Source of the DNA: Solea solea
Taxonomy: Eukaryota; Chordata; Actinopteri; Pleuronectiformes; Soleidae
Length of the DNA: 64,000 nt
Assembly (NCBI RefSeq): GCF_958295425.1
Contig: NC_081153.1
Coordinates: forward strand, 20,847,525-20,911,524
Reading direction: 5' to 3'
Shown here in pieces: positions 22,801-32,829 of this stretch. The translations under genes were made by a program, and so were the position numbers. Under the pieces are notes generated by a model. That model was not told the DNA's origin. It saw nothing but the letters and a program-made list of their open reading frames with translations, and did not search any database. The stretch's first letter is position 1; every line of letters starts with the position of its first letter.

Positions 22801-25800
22801 TGGTCCACTGTGTACTGTGCAGAGTTTTAAACCCAGATTGGAAAACCTTGCGAATATTGTGCTCTTCCAGAAAGAGCCGTAATTGGCTGCTTGAAGAGTT
22901 TGGAGGCCAAATATGGCAGAGTAGTGGCTAACACTTGCCTTACAGTATAAAGACTTTGCATGTTCTGTCCATGTGTTTTCTCTGGGTTCTTTAGTTTCCT
23001 CCTACAGTAGGTGTGAACAGCTGGGATTGGCTCCTCGTGATCCCTATTTGTGGTGATATAAATAAAAGAATAATAGGCAGTTTGGAGCCTGTAATTAACA
23101 AGAACTGTGAGATCCAGACCTGGTTTCTGAATGAGAGGTTGCACTACTGCATTTTTACAAGATCACAAAACCAGGTCCCACTGAGTGTGAGTGTGTAGGT
23201 GTGGTGTTTAATGAGGACAGCAGGTCAGAGATCAGTGGAGTAGGTCAGAGAAAGTGTAATGCTCTTCATTCGCTTAACTCATTAGCGTGGAAAGAAAGTG
23301 GGTCACCTTGTGTGCGAGAACGGTCTGGGTCAACATGACGAAGATGTAAACAACCTGCCACACATAAACAACGGACAAACTTAAGAACATCTGTGTCTTA
23401 CTGTGATCTAAGGATGACTTTTATGAATACCTAGTGTACATTTCAAATGCATCACATCCATATAAATAAGTAGAAAGATGGGGGAAATAACCCTAATGAT
23501 GTGTCTGTCCTGTTTTCCAGGTGAATGGCGTGTTCAGCAAAGAGTACATCCCTCAGGGAACACGCTTTGGCCCCCTGCAAGGAGATATCTACACCAAAGA
23601 CAATGTGCCCACCCAGGCCAACAGAAAATACTTCTGGAGGGTAAGGAAAATAAACATACCCCTGCATAAATCTGATACAAATCTACGCTATTTCATTCTA
23701 TATACTCATTTACACCAGTGTTGTGTCACATCTAGGTAAATAGGAAAATGGCCTCAGCAGCAACTATTATGAGCGGTTTTCACCTTCCTCTATTATTCTT
23801 TTTTTTTTTTAAAAAAGCGACACTGGTTGCTCAGATACAGAAGTTTCACATCAAGTCTGCGTAAATACGTCAGCAAGCAAGCAAAAACTGCGTACAGTGG
23901 TTTTGGTGAACATTTTAGAGGAAGTTGCAAACACTGGAAGCATGTAACAATGGATTCACTCTCACACACTCGTCAGAGCATTACTGGCACTCCTATAAGA
24001 AATGTGTCACATACACAAAGGAAAGGGCTATTGTTTAACACACACACACACATTCTTGTACAGCACTCATAGAGAGGACACTTAAAGAAATAATGCATTC
24101 CCTTGCACAAGCCTTAACTAATCCCAACCCTTAACCTAAAATTAACCCTAAAACAAAGTCTTAACTCATAAACAGCCCTTTTAAGCTGTGACAAAAAAAG
24201 CCCTTTAATGTCGTTGACCTCACATAGATATAAATAGAAAACACACACGCACAGGTTTCTCAGGACCCTGCATGACAAACTTAAACATAACCAGTTAATG
24301 CCTAATCCTCACAACTCAAATCTTAGCCCTAAAGTTAATCACAAATGAGGTTATGCCTCATTAGGACCAGGTTTTGGTCTCTAATACTGGTCCTGGGGTC
24401 AGTGTTTATGACAGAAAAGGTCCTAAAGAGGTAACATATACAAGAACACACACACACGTGCATGGTCTCACACAGTCCTCGTTTTCCTGTCCCCCTTTTA
24501 GTTTCCAAGTGTCCTGTTTCTTTTCTCTCTCTGATCCAGACTTTGCTTGTGTCACCCAGGAGTTTTTTTTCTGCTGAGTCAATGCCTTAAGGACGTAGTT
24601 TTTTTTTTTTTTTTTTTGCTGCCATCACGTATTTTCCTTCCGGCTTTACTTTCCTGTAAACCTGTGCGAGGGGGTGTTCCTGCTGCGATAGCGAAAGTCT
24701 TGTCAATCCCTGGGAGTAATTGCCCTATCAAACCCGTGACACAGGTGCACACAGGGCGGACACACATGCGGTTGGTTGCCTGCCAGAACCTGTCCGTCAG
24801 GCTTCCAGCACCTACTGTACATTTCCCTTTCATGCTGTTTGTTTTCAAAGTATTCTGATTCGGAGTTTCAGAAGTTGTTACATATGCTGAGTTTGTCCTG
24901 AGGGGGCGAATAAAAGTCATCATTCTTGAGGGAATCACACCAGGCAGAAACAATAACACTATACGGGGCTGAGTTCACAGACACAGAAAGAGAAAATAAA
25001 AAGAAAAGAGGGAGAGTCAGAGAGGCAGCGACTGTGGTTTAGTGGGCGGGCCACACCTCCACGCCTCCAGTCTCAAATAGTGAGGCTAATGCATAAACAC
25101 ACACACACACAAGTTGAACTCTCATGACACACAGAGCAGAGCTGTCAGGCACAGAGCAAGTCAGAAGATACGGGATATTTAAGAGTACATGGCAGAGGTG
25201 ATGATTTTCATTTTGTTTTTTTATTGTTATTATTTTATTTAACGTATTATGTATTTTTTTTCTATATTTTGAGTGGATTTTTTTAGTATTTTAATGTCAG
25301 TTGTATTCCAATCACTGCACTGGCAGCATAGGCTGATTACGATCCACTCAAAATATATTTTAATGTTGCCGTCACAGTGAATGGCCAAATATTATCGGTT
25401 GCTTTAGAATACAGTATCAGTATAGAATGGTTCAATGTGTTTTAAAATCCAATTTTTCCATCCTTTGCAGATTTACAGTGGGGGCCATCTTCAGAACTTC
25501 CTTGACGGCTATGACGTCCACAGGAGCAACTGGATGCGTTACGTCAACCCGGCCCGCTCTCTGGCCGAGCAGAACCTGGTGGCATGCCAGAACGGCCGGG
25601 ACATCTATTTCTACACCATCCGACCGGTGGAGCCCAAGCAGGAGCTGCTGGTGTGGTACAGCCAGGAGTTCGCCCAGAGGCTCTGCAGCCAACAGGACGA
25701 CATCAAACAGAGTGAGTGGATGATGATGTATTGGTTTTGGCCACAGGCTTAAAAGTAGACCAGATAAACGTATATCTTGAGGCACAGAAAAGAGCAGAAG

Positions 25801-28800
25801 TACAGATTTTATTTTGCTGTATATCCACAACAATCATCCTGTTTAGTGAACTCCTTTCCCCTGCAGCAGAGCTAACCTTTGCTGGCTGAGAAGGGGTTAA
25901 GGCCAGCTGATTATCAGCTGTTTTTGATGTGGAGGCAGCATAATGTCACACACAAGAACCACTTGTTTTATTTCCTCAATAGATCTACTAAAATGGAAGA
26001 TTAAGATATCGTGGCTGTGACTAAAATCACAGAACAAAGCCTGCATCAGGATATTACGTGTGTTTCTCTGTGACGACACACAGTGGACCTGATCTTATCT
26101 TTGAACAACATGACAGATAAGTGGTTTAAAGAGTCTTGGTTTGAACCTGCAAACACCCAGCCAACAAATCCATTTCAGGAGATTTAAAGGGGAACAGGAA
26201 ACCGATGGGAGTATAGGTTAAAGTCCTTGTCTGAGTCACTTTGTCATCAGCCATTAAAAGAATAAAAAGCCATGTCATCATCCTGAATGATTGTCTGCTT
26301 CCACAGAGTCTGGTGATTCAAGCTAACTGGATACACCAGTTACAGTCCTCCAGATGACTAATGCAGATGGGGTATCATTACATTGTTTAGTCAACGTGAA
26401 ACCATCATAAAAACATTCCTGCTTTTATGTCAGTGTCCATGATAATCTGATTAAGTCAAGAGTGCGACAAATTATTTCAAATGCATTTACTCTAACTGTG
26501 ATTTAACGTTGGCAAAGAATGAACTGAATTACCAATGTACTGTAAGCCACTATGGTTCTCAAACCTTTTTATACCATTTTAGTACCATTTATTATTATCT
26601 TTTTATTTGTTTCATTTTGTTGGACTTTTAGTAATATTTCTGATTTTCCTCCGGAGGAAGCTTGCGTACCGGCATGCAAATTAGTAGCTTGATCCTACAA
26701 ATGACCCGAGCTCTCGCAGGTGTTGACACAGTATTTATAGTGGAATATAACTGATGAGGCCAGAAAAAGGGTTTTTCAAAAAAAAAGAAAGATGGGGGGC
26801 GGGGAGAAAAAGGGAAGAGATGATTCTCATTTTCCTGTGGCCAATACGGTAAAACAGCCGTACTCAGAAGTTTCAACTAATGATACTCAGAAAGTTGCCG
26901 CACAACTGCTCAACTATAACATGACACATAGACTCCCACACACACTCAATTCTCCCACACGTAAATCACTACTGTGACTGAGAGACAGAAACCTATTCTG
27001 TATGATTCATGTGTCAAGACAAAACTGAAACTACTATCATTTACCATAAGAGGGAGTGTGTCCCGTGGGTGGATGACTGTGTGTGTGTGTGCGTGTGTGT
27101 GTGTGTGTGTGTGTCTGTGTGGTATTCTTAATTGTTGTTTTAATTACGTTGAGCTATTCCAAAAATGATGGTAATTATATATTCTCATCAGGGCATCTGG
27201 AGTGAAATCTTTGCCAAATCAATATGTGGATCACCAAAAATAAATGTTCAGTGGCGACCCCTTAAGGGAGAAGATGAAAGCAGTCAAAATACTCAAGAAA
27301 AACTGTTTTTTGTCTCTTGCAGAATACATGAGTGCTGACGAAGAGCAAGAGGCAGAGTACACCAAGCACCTACCTCAGAAGACGTGGCTCCAAGAACGGA
27401 CAATGGATGCAGTGAAAGAGGAGAGGGAGGAAGAGGGGGAGGAGAAGATCGACGTGGAGATGCTAGAGAGAGACACGCCGCCCGACACACCGGACGAGCT
27501 CATCGTGGACTTCAGCAAAAAGGTTGAGAAGGAGGAACGGGCTGACATGGATCCACAGGAGCGGAGGATCATTTTCTCCTCGCAGACTGAACACAGAGAA
27601 CACAACCTGGGCTTAAATCACGCATACTTACCAGAGCACAACCCTGTGCTGCCATCGCCTCACCGAAATCTCCCACTTCATCTCCACGGCCTCTACGGGC
27701 ACAGAGAGGGTCTGGTGTCATCCTACCCTCTTTACCACCATTCCAGACCCGTCCAACCTCCATACCAGCTTCTCCCCCCATATGGATCACACTATCCACG
27801 CCTCCACCTCCCGTCATACTCCCCTCCCTTCCCTGGTATGCTGCCTTCAAGAGGAACCCTCCGATACAGCAGATACCTGGGCACAGATGGGCTCCCATAC
27901 CCCCCAATCGGTTCACCGAATGTTCTCCCGGTGTCCCTCCCGTACCCTCCATCTCCACAGGGAAGCCTGAAAGAACTAACGCCTAACGTGTCTCCACCAC
28001 GTGGTGCACCAGCCACTCCAGAGCTCTCCCCTCTCCCAAAACTCAGCAACCAGCATGAGCTTCCTGAGCAGTCTCCCTCCACCTGCGACGAGGCCATGAA
28101 CCTGAGCCTGACAACAACCAAAAGCAACACGGCATCACGCCACGGCCCCGGCCACAAATCTCTCCCCTACCCACTGAAGAAGCAGAATGGAAAGATCAAG
28201 TACGAATGTAATATCTGCATGAAGACTTTCGGACAGCTGTCAAATCTCAAGGTAGTGTTTCAAATCTTCTCTCTCGTAATGCTGACTCTGTGATTTACCA
28301 TTTTAAACCAATTCTCATCACATTCTTTGGGTGATCCTTTAACCTGCAGGTCCATCTCCGAGTGCATAGTGGGGAGAGACCATTCCAGTGTAACTTGTGC
28401 AAAAAGAGCTTCACTCAGCTGGCCCACCTCCAGAAGCATCACCTGGTCCACACAGGAGAGAAGCCACACGAATGTCAGGTATGTTGTTTTCCATCTCTCC
28501 TCTCTGTTTACTGATCTCAATCAAGAGCGAGACAAACACAAAGGAACACACTTCTGCACACTCAGAACACAGAAATGACTCACACACCTTTCTCGTAACC
28601 CAGAGCCTGACTTTCGTTGAGCCACTACCCTCTTTGACATATGATAGCATTTTGTATGCTTTTGTCTTTTTGGTGACTGTGGGTGTGAGGGGCTTTGTTG
28701 GATAAAGCAGGTCTTACAAAGAAAGAAAATGTAATCTGTTGTTACATAAAAGTTATGGAGAACTGGAAAAACAAGGTCAACCCCGATACTATTAATAACG

Positions 28801-29505
28801 TCAAGATGTTGTTATACTCCTCTGCCAAGTTTTTCCAGAATGATCCTTAAGACAATGACAACCGATTAGTTTGAGAGTCATGTGAGTGTTAATCACGAAG
28901 GCTTTCATTATTCGTTTCATGTTTTTCAGGTGTGTCACAAACGCTTCAGCAGCACCAGCAACTTGAAAACACACCTGCGCCTCCACTCCGGAGAGAAACC
29001 CTACCAGTGCAAGCTGTGCGGCACCAAGTTCACTCAGTACATCCACCTCAAGCTACACCGCCGCCTCCACAGCAGCCATGACTGCCCCTACCGCTGCCAG
29101 CTGTGCGCCCAGGCCTTCTTCCACCGCTTCTCCCTACGCATCCACCAGAGCAGCTGCTGCCCGGCAAACTTCAACGCTCCCGCCAAAGTGCACATGAAAG
29201 AGATGGTGGAGCAGTTTGACGCAAGCCAAGAGGCCGACACACTCGCGGAGACGGCGACCGCGCCGCAGGTGGAGGCGGCCGTCGAGGGCTGGTTGGCCCG
29301 TACCTTAGAGGGAGAGGGGAAGGAGGACCAGAGGGAGGCCACCCTGCTGATGAAAGCTCTGACAGCTGCTATTAATGCACCAGCAAAACCCACGGCCCAC
29401 ACCATACTACCTGCATCCCACCACAGCCCTTCACTGGCCTATCAGGAGAGGGCCAGTGTTGTTCACCTGCATAGACGGCCAACAGCAAAGGCCGAAGGAC
29501 AGTGA
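19317..29505 (+). CDS. prdm1: PRDM1 / Blimp-1 family transcriptional repressor
   Basis: Six coding exons (19317-19559, 23521-23640, 25471-25711, 27323-28251, 28350-28478, 28930-29505) join in frame to 745 codons plus TGA. Order: N-terminal [14 protein letters not shown] segment; PR/SET domain about residues 70-190 with [34 protein letters not shown] and NIYFYTI-like GRDIYFYTI; acidic [15 protein letters not shown]; Pro/Tyr-rich middle with [33 protein letters not shown]; five C2H2-type fingers at about 495-517, 523-545, 551-573, 579-601 and 608-632, the fifth ending in Cys. The C-terminal [14 protein letters not shown] echoes human IEKFDISDNADRL. Blimp-1 is a nuclear DNA-binding repressor of cell fate (plasma cells, neural crest, slow muscle). 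The linker is clearly diverged and shorter than in human PRDM1, so this is probably a teleost-duplicate copy (b- or c-type); I cannot fix which. M25 (19389) is an alternative start. Confidence 0.93.
19771..19805. repeat. (TG)n microsatellite
   Basis: Uninterrupted run in the first prdm1 coding intron. Confidence 0.95.
20755..20820. repeat. Near-perfect inverted repeat (hairpin)
   Basis: Arms 20761-20783 and 20789-20811 are exact reverse complements over 23 bp, with a 5-base loop (20784-20788). Past a 3-base bulge (20812-20814), GCCACA (20755-20760) pairs with TGTGGC (20815-20820), for 29 pairs in all. Confidence 0.9.
21030..21065 (+). mobile_element. LINE 3' tail fragment
   Basis: The string GGTCTTCCTGGTTAAATAAA followed by GGTTAA is a common end of fish LINE copies. 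Only the tail is visible. Confidence 0.45.
21821..21840. repeat. Poly-G tract
   Basis: 20 consecutive G. Confidence 0.9.
22320..22440. mobile_element. Interspersed repeat, LINE-type 3' end
   Basis: Contains 'attcaagattcttgattgtc' and 'gaggtccaaacgaaattcca', a text seen in many fish LINE tails. It is followed by (TATAAAA)n at 22441-22465. Confidence 0.45.
23521..23640 (+). CDS. prdm1: prdm1 coding exon 2 (PR domain start)
   Basis: 120 bp, phase 0, coding [20 protein letters not shown], then [20 protein letters not shown]. It matches the human GVMSKEYIPKGTRFGP and ANRKYFWR. Acceptor TTTTCCAG, donor GTAAGG. Confidence 0.95.
23641..25470. other. prdm1 intron between coding exons 2 and 3
   Basis: Contains a dispersed repeat (24035-24460), a poly-T of about 20 bases (24598-24617) and a GC-richer piece with a GGGCGGGCCACACCTCC stretch at about 25044-25060 that could bind KLF/Sp-type factors. 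No gene. Confidence 0.55.
24035..24460. repeat. Dispersed fish repeat with CA ends and 'aaccctaa'-like interior
   Basis: Flanked by CA runs, with interior 'taacctaaaattaaccctaa', 'cataaccagttaatgcctaa' and 'gaccaggttttggtctctaa'. Shorter relatives are at 41030-41130, 51285-51500 and 56250-56370. I recognise it as a widespread teleost repeat; class uncertain. Confidence 0.5.
25471..25711 (+). CDS. prdm1: prdm1 coding exon 3 (PR domain, main part)
   Basis: 241 bp coding [60 protein letters not shown] and [11 protein letters not shown]. It is the core of the PR/SET fold. PRDM1 lacks clear methyltransferase activity and recruits co-repressors instead (family knowledge). Ends in phase 1 at a GTGAGT donor. 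GC content is visibly higher than in the flanking introns. Confidence 0.96.
25712..27322. other. prdm1 intron between coding exons 3 and 4
   Basis: AT-rich with (TG)n at 27078-27112; no other feature recognised. Confidence 0.55.
27323..28251 (+). CDS. prdm1: prdm1 coding exon 4 (linker and start of zinc finger 1)
   Basis: 929 bp. It codes an acidic stretch, [17 protein letters not shown], a Pro/Tyr/Leu-rich region typical of the PRDM1 repression segment, DEAMNLSL, and [20 protein letters not shown]. It ends inside finger 1 at SNLK. The frame is open upstream to 27244 and downstream to 28293, but the acceptor TCTCTTGCAG at 27322 and the donor at 28252 mark the exon. Confidence 0.94.
28350..28478 (+). 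CDS. prdm1: prdm1 coding exon 5 (zinc fingers 1-3)
   Basis: 129 bp coding [40 protein letters not shown] and ECQ. It completes finger 1, holds all of finger 2 and starts finger 3. Nearly identical to human [20 protein letters not shown]. Phase 0 at both ends. Confidence 0.97.
28479..28929. other. prdm1 intron between coding exons 5 and 6
   Basis: 451 bp with no recognised feature. Confidence 0.6.
28930..29505 (+). CDS. prdm1: prdm1 last coding exon (zinc fingers 3-5 and C-terminus)
   Basis: 576 bp including TGA at 29503-29505. It codes [20 protein letters not shown], then finger 4 ([20 protein letters not shown]...) and finger 5 ([20 protein letters not shown], ending SSCC). Fingers 1-4 closely follow human; finger 5 keeps the Cys-terminated form of human finger 5 but with different contact residues. 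The tail after EADTL is Ala/Glu-rich and not conserved. Confidence 0.96.
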   Translation: MCHKRFSSTSNLKTHLRLHSGEKPYQCKLCGTKFTQYIHLKLHRRLHSSHDCPYRCQLCAQAFFHRFSLRIHQSSCCPANFNAPAKVHMKEMVEQFDASQEADTLAETATAPQVEAAVEGWLARTLEGEGKEDQREATLLMKALTAAINAPAKPTAHTILPASHHSPSLAYQERASVVHLHRRPTAKAEGQ

Positions 29506-30735
29506 AAAATATACAGACAGAACATACAGCATATCATCAGCAAAGAAAATAGATGTCGCCAAAAAAAACTCCCAGTTTTGTTCATTTAGGGGCATAACAG
29601 GGAATAAACCCACCAAAAGAAGAGCGATCCAAAGACTGGGCAAGGGTGTTCATGATTGTACTTCCTCCTCAAACTCAGTTGAAATGATTAAAAGAGGAAG
29701 GCAGTGTTAAACTGTGAAGTATTTGAAAAACTCTTTTCACTCAGGTAGAGAAGTGTTTGCTTTTTGTGCTTTAACTTATTACCTTTTTTATTTGAAATTT
29801 AAGTAATCTCTATTTATTTAGTTTTACCGTAGTTTGTTTTTGCTGGTAGTGTTTTTTTTTCTATGTTGACAAGACCAAGGAGATTGGATCTCCGAGGAAA
29901 ACGGACTCAGGAACAATGCCGTAAACCTAAGTCTTTACTTAGTATAATGTAATGTGTAATATTTTACTTTGTGTCAAGCCTCTGGATATGTGTGTGTGTG
30001 TGTGTGTGTGTGTGTACAGTGAGTGGAAGTATATGTGAAAGACAGAGCACAGTGTTAGCACAAACCACCTTTCTGCTCCTCTACTGTTTTATTTATTTAT
30101 GATTGGAAAGGGGGGAAAATCAGGTGTCTTGAAAGTGTCGACTAAGCATTTGCCAAAATTACAATGGAAGAATATGAATGTGTAGCACCAGTTTTCCACT
30201 GGATTTAACAGACAACAATTCAAGCAAAACACATCATTTCTTGATGATTACGCCACAGCTCAGAGCATCACTGTGCTGACCTAAAACCAACTACAACCAA
30301 AAAGAAAAACAAAATATTAACTGTGTAGCTTTTCTTTTACACTTTGCCACATTTAAATGTTTCTTACATTCCTCATATACAAAGCTTTACTGCAAATGTT
30401 TGCAAAAATCCAACCAAATAATAATTCAGGTACCTCATGTTGAGCACTGAACAACAAAAACAGGCAAAACCGGAGCATTCTTGTTCATATTTTATGTCAT
30501 GTAGCGATGGAATTCAAAAACCAAACAAACTAGATCTATCTGCAGAAACTGTTCTTGAATTGTATTTTACTAAGTCAGTGACATCTTTCATTGTTTCGTA
30601 GTTTATTTCCTTTTGTATGTAGTGTATTGTTCAACACAGGCTACGAGGTGTTAAGAATTTATATGTGAGAGACTATTTTGATGATACTTTTATATTCACA
30701 TGATGTAGCATATTAAAGATATTGTTTCTATACAC
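29506..30735 (+). other. prdm1: Probable prdm1 3' UTR
   Basis: Follows the stop codon without further coding sequence. It is AT-rich with several TTATTTA-type elements (29808-29820, 30090-30100) and a (TG)n at 29991-30016. An ATTAAA at 30712-30717 is a candidate poly(A) signal. The end is inferred; PRDM1 transcripts usually have long 3' UTRs. Confidence 0.5.
29991..30016. repeat. (TG)n in prdm1 3' UTR
   Basis: Uninterrupted TG run, probably transcribed. Confidence 0.9.
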
Positions 30736-32317
30736 CTGATGTTTCATGCTTGTTTTCATGTGTGTGTGTGTGTGATCCTGTGGGTCAAAGTGCAGTCAAA
30801 GTACATTATAAAGGTGTGTTTAGTGGATTGTAAACACACAATATATTGGTTATAGATTAGGCTGCTAGTGTTTAGAGAATTTAACAAATATATTTTATTT
30901 GTTTCATTTCCCAAAACTCCCATTACAGACAAATATATAGCACATAAAAGGAAGTGTAAGTTCCATACTAATTGTACCTTTTTCATCGGACATGAATCGA
31001 ACCAGTAGGCTAGCATTAGGTATAAATCCTGCTTTTTCAATGTACTACTAGTGTTTTAAAAATAATTTGTTATATAGAATTAAGGCTAAGCCCAGAATTG
31101 TTCATATACAGTAGTTAATATCCATATCCATCCAAATGCCCACATATCACTCAGGCTGTCACCAGAATAACTTATTCATACTCTACTAGGTTTTTATTGG
31201 GGGAGCTGGAGCCCGTTCAGCAGACTATGAATGGAAGGGTGAATACACACTGGGTAGGTTCTAAAAACTGTGTAGACGTCTTATTGTAAAAAAAAAATTG
31301 TATCTATTTAAAAAATCAAATCACATTGGTACGTGTAAACAGAATAAGACACTCAACCAGATTATGAGTTTGGTGGCAATTTTAATTTAACATGTTCAGT
31401 CCCATTTAACATGTTCAGATGCATATATCTCTATCTACAGATGCAGAAAGTCTTAAAGTAAAGTAAAAATGTCACGTATGTAAAACGCAGGTGACAAAGA
31501 GTTGCTGGAGACATGGATTTCTTGAAAATGTGATAATTTTGTCTGACGACATCAATGGGTACATTCTTACCATAACTTTTTGGATGTGATCACCTACCCA
31601 TCACAAACACTTCAGATCAATCATTAAAAACTGTAGACAGGAGTGTTAGGTTTATTATTATTATTTATTATTACACATTAACAATGTGGCGATAATGGTA
31701 CAGAGCTGTCAAACCAACTTGGCCACAGACTTGCAGGTTACAGTTAGCCAATAGCACTGCTATAGCAACCTGATGACACATCTCCAAAACACACGCCAAA
31801 TAAAGGCATGGCCTAATGTCCAGTATCCACCCAAACGGCCAAGTATTTTCAGGTTTCACAAGGTTGATCTTTTAAGGGGGTTCTCTTTAAATCACAGCCA
31901 TTTCTTGTTTATTGTGTGACAGAACAATATCAGTCTTTGAAGCATTATCTGTATACGTTCATTCTGAACAGTATATGCACCAGCTAATAGGTGTACATGT
32001 GGGAACTGTGCTTTCTGTAGTTGGACAACATCTTCTAAGAGCAAATGTTGCTAATAAAATGTGATGGTGTCGCCAAACAACGGTACAGTAAAATAGCAAA
32101 CTTCTATCATTGGTCATTTATACACTGAAATACAATAAAACAACACTGTACACATCTTTTTTTTAAGATTGCAGTTGCTAAACGATTTTGATGGGTCATG
32201 GACTTGTAGAATAGAGAATGGAGCAAATTTAAGAGTAAATCTAATAAGGTCAATGAAAAATCTGCGTTCATTGTGGCATGTTTGCAGAGGCGGCGCGTCC
32301 AGCAAAAGTTACAAAGT

Positions 32318-32515
32318 GTTGCTACTGCTACATTGCTAATCACTGCTAATCATTGCTATAGCTAAACATTACTACTGCTAAATGTTGCTACTGCTAAACA
32401 TTGCTACTGCTAAACATTGTTACTTCTAAACTTTGCTTCTGCTAAATCTTGCTACTTCTAAACGTTGCTACTGCTAATCATTGCTATAGCTAAACATTGC
32501 TTCTGCTAAACGATA
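32318..32515 (+). repeat. Imperfect minisatellite, unit about TGCTACTGCTAAACAT
   Basis: About twelve degenerate units of roughly 16 bp (variants tgctatagctaaacat, tgctacttctaaacgt). Short relatives appear at 33055-33080 and 36962-36985. Confidence 0.9.
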
Positions 32516-32564
32516 TCATTGACTGTATAAACTTGTAACTTGATACAGTGTATCTGCTCCTGGT

Positions 32565-32829
32565 CTCTCTCTCTCTTCTGTCTCTACCTCATCTCCCTCT
32601 TGTCCTTTCTCTCCCCCCTTTCTTTCCCCCACCTCTCCACTGTCCCCCATTTTCCTTTCACCCCAACCGGTCGAGGCAGATGACTGCACACCTCTGATCC
32701 TGGTTCTGTCAGAGATTTCTTCCTGTTAAGACACTGTTGGGGTTCTCTGCTCTCCTTGATGTTGTCTATGTACAGTGATAATGTATGTTATGATTTGGCG
32801 CTATACAAATAAAATTGAATTGAATTGAA
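32565..32829 (+). mobile_element. LINE 3' end (L2/Maui-type) with ATTGA tail
   Basis: Pyrimidine-rich start, then 'ggttctgtcagagatttctt', 'cctgttaagacactgttggg' and 'atgatttggcgctatacaaa', ending 'taaaattgaattgaattgaa'. I recognise this as the standard 3' end of a fish LINE family with a (ATTGA)n tail. 5'-truncated, as usual. A copy in reverse is at 51772-51985. Confidence 0.7.

Larger units (their letters stand above)
19560..23520. other. prdm1 intron between coding exons 1 and 2
   Basis: About 4 kb. It holds (TG)n at 19771-19805, a striking hairpin (20755-20820), a LINE-type 3' tail fragment (21035-21060), poly-G (21821-21840), a repeat block at 22320-22440 and a degraded RTE/Rex3-like piece at 22935-23045. 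A 247-codon minus-strand ORF (20390-21133) has no family resemblance. Confidence 0.6.

Noticed and set aside
24547..24959. Overlapping ORFs of 103 and 126 codons on opposite strands
   Set aside because: Both include a poly-T/poly-A run of about 20 bases and have no family resemblance.
25432..25833. 133-codon minus-strand ORF over prdm1 exon 3
   Set aside because: Antisense of a conserved GC-rich PR-domain exon; no independent support.
27244..27322. Open frame upstream of prdm1 exon 4 beginning at an ATG
   Set aside because: It ends at a good acceptor (TCTCTTGCAG) whose phase matches the previous exon, so the upstream part is intron.
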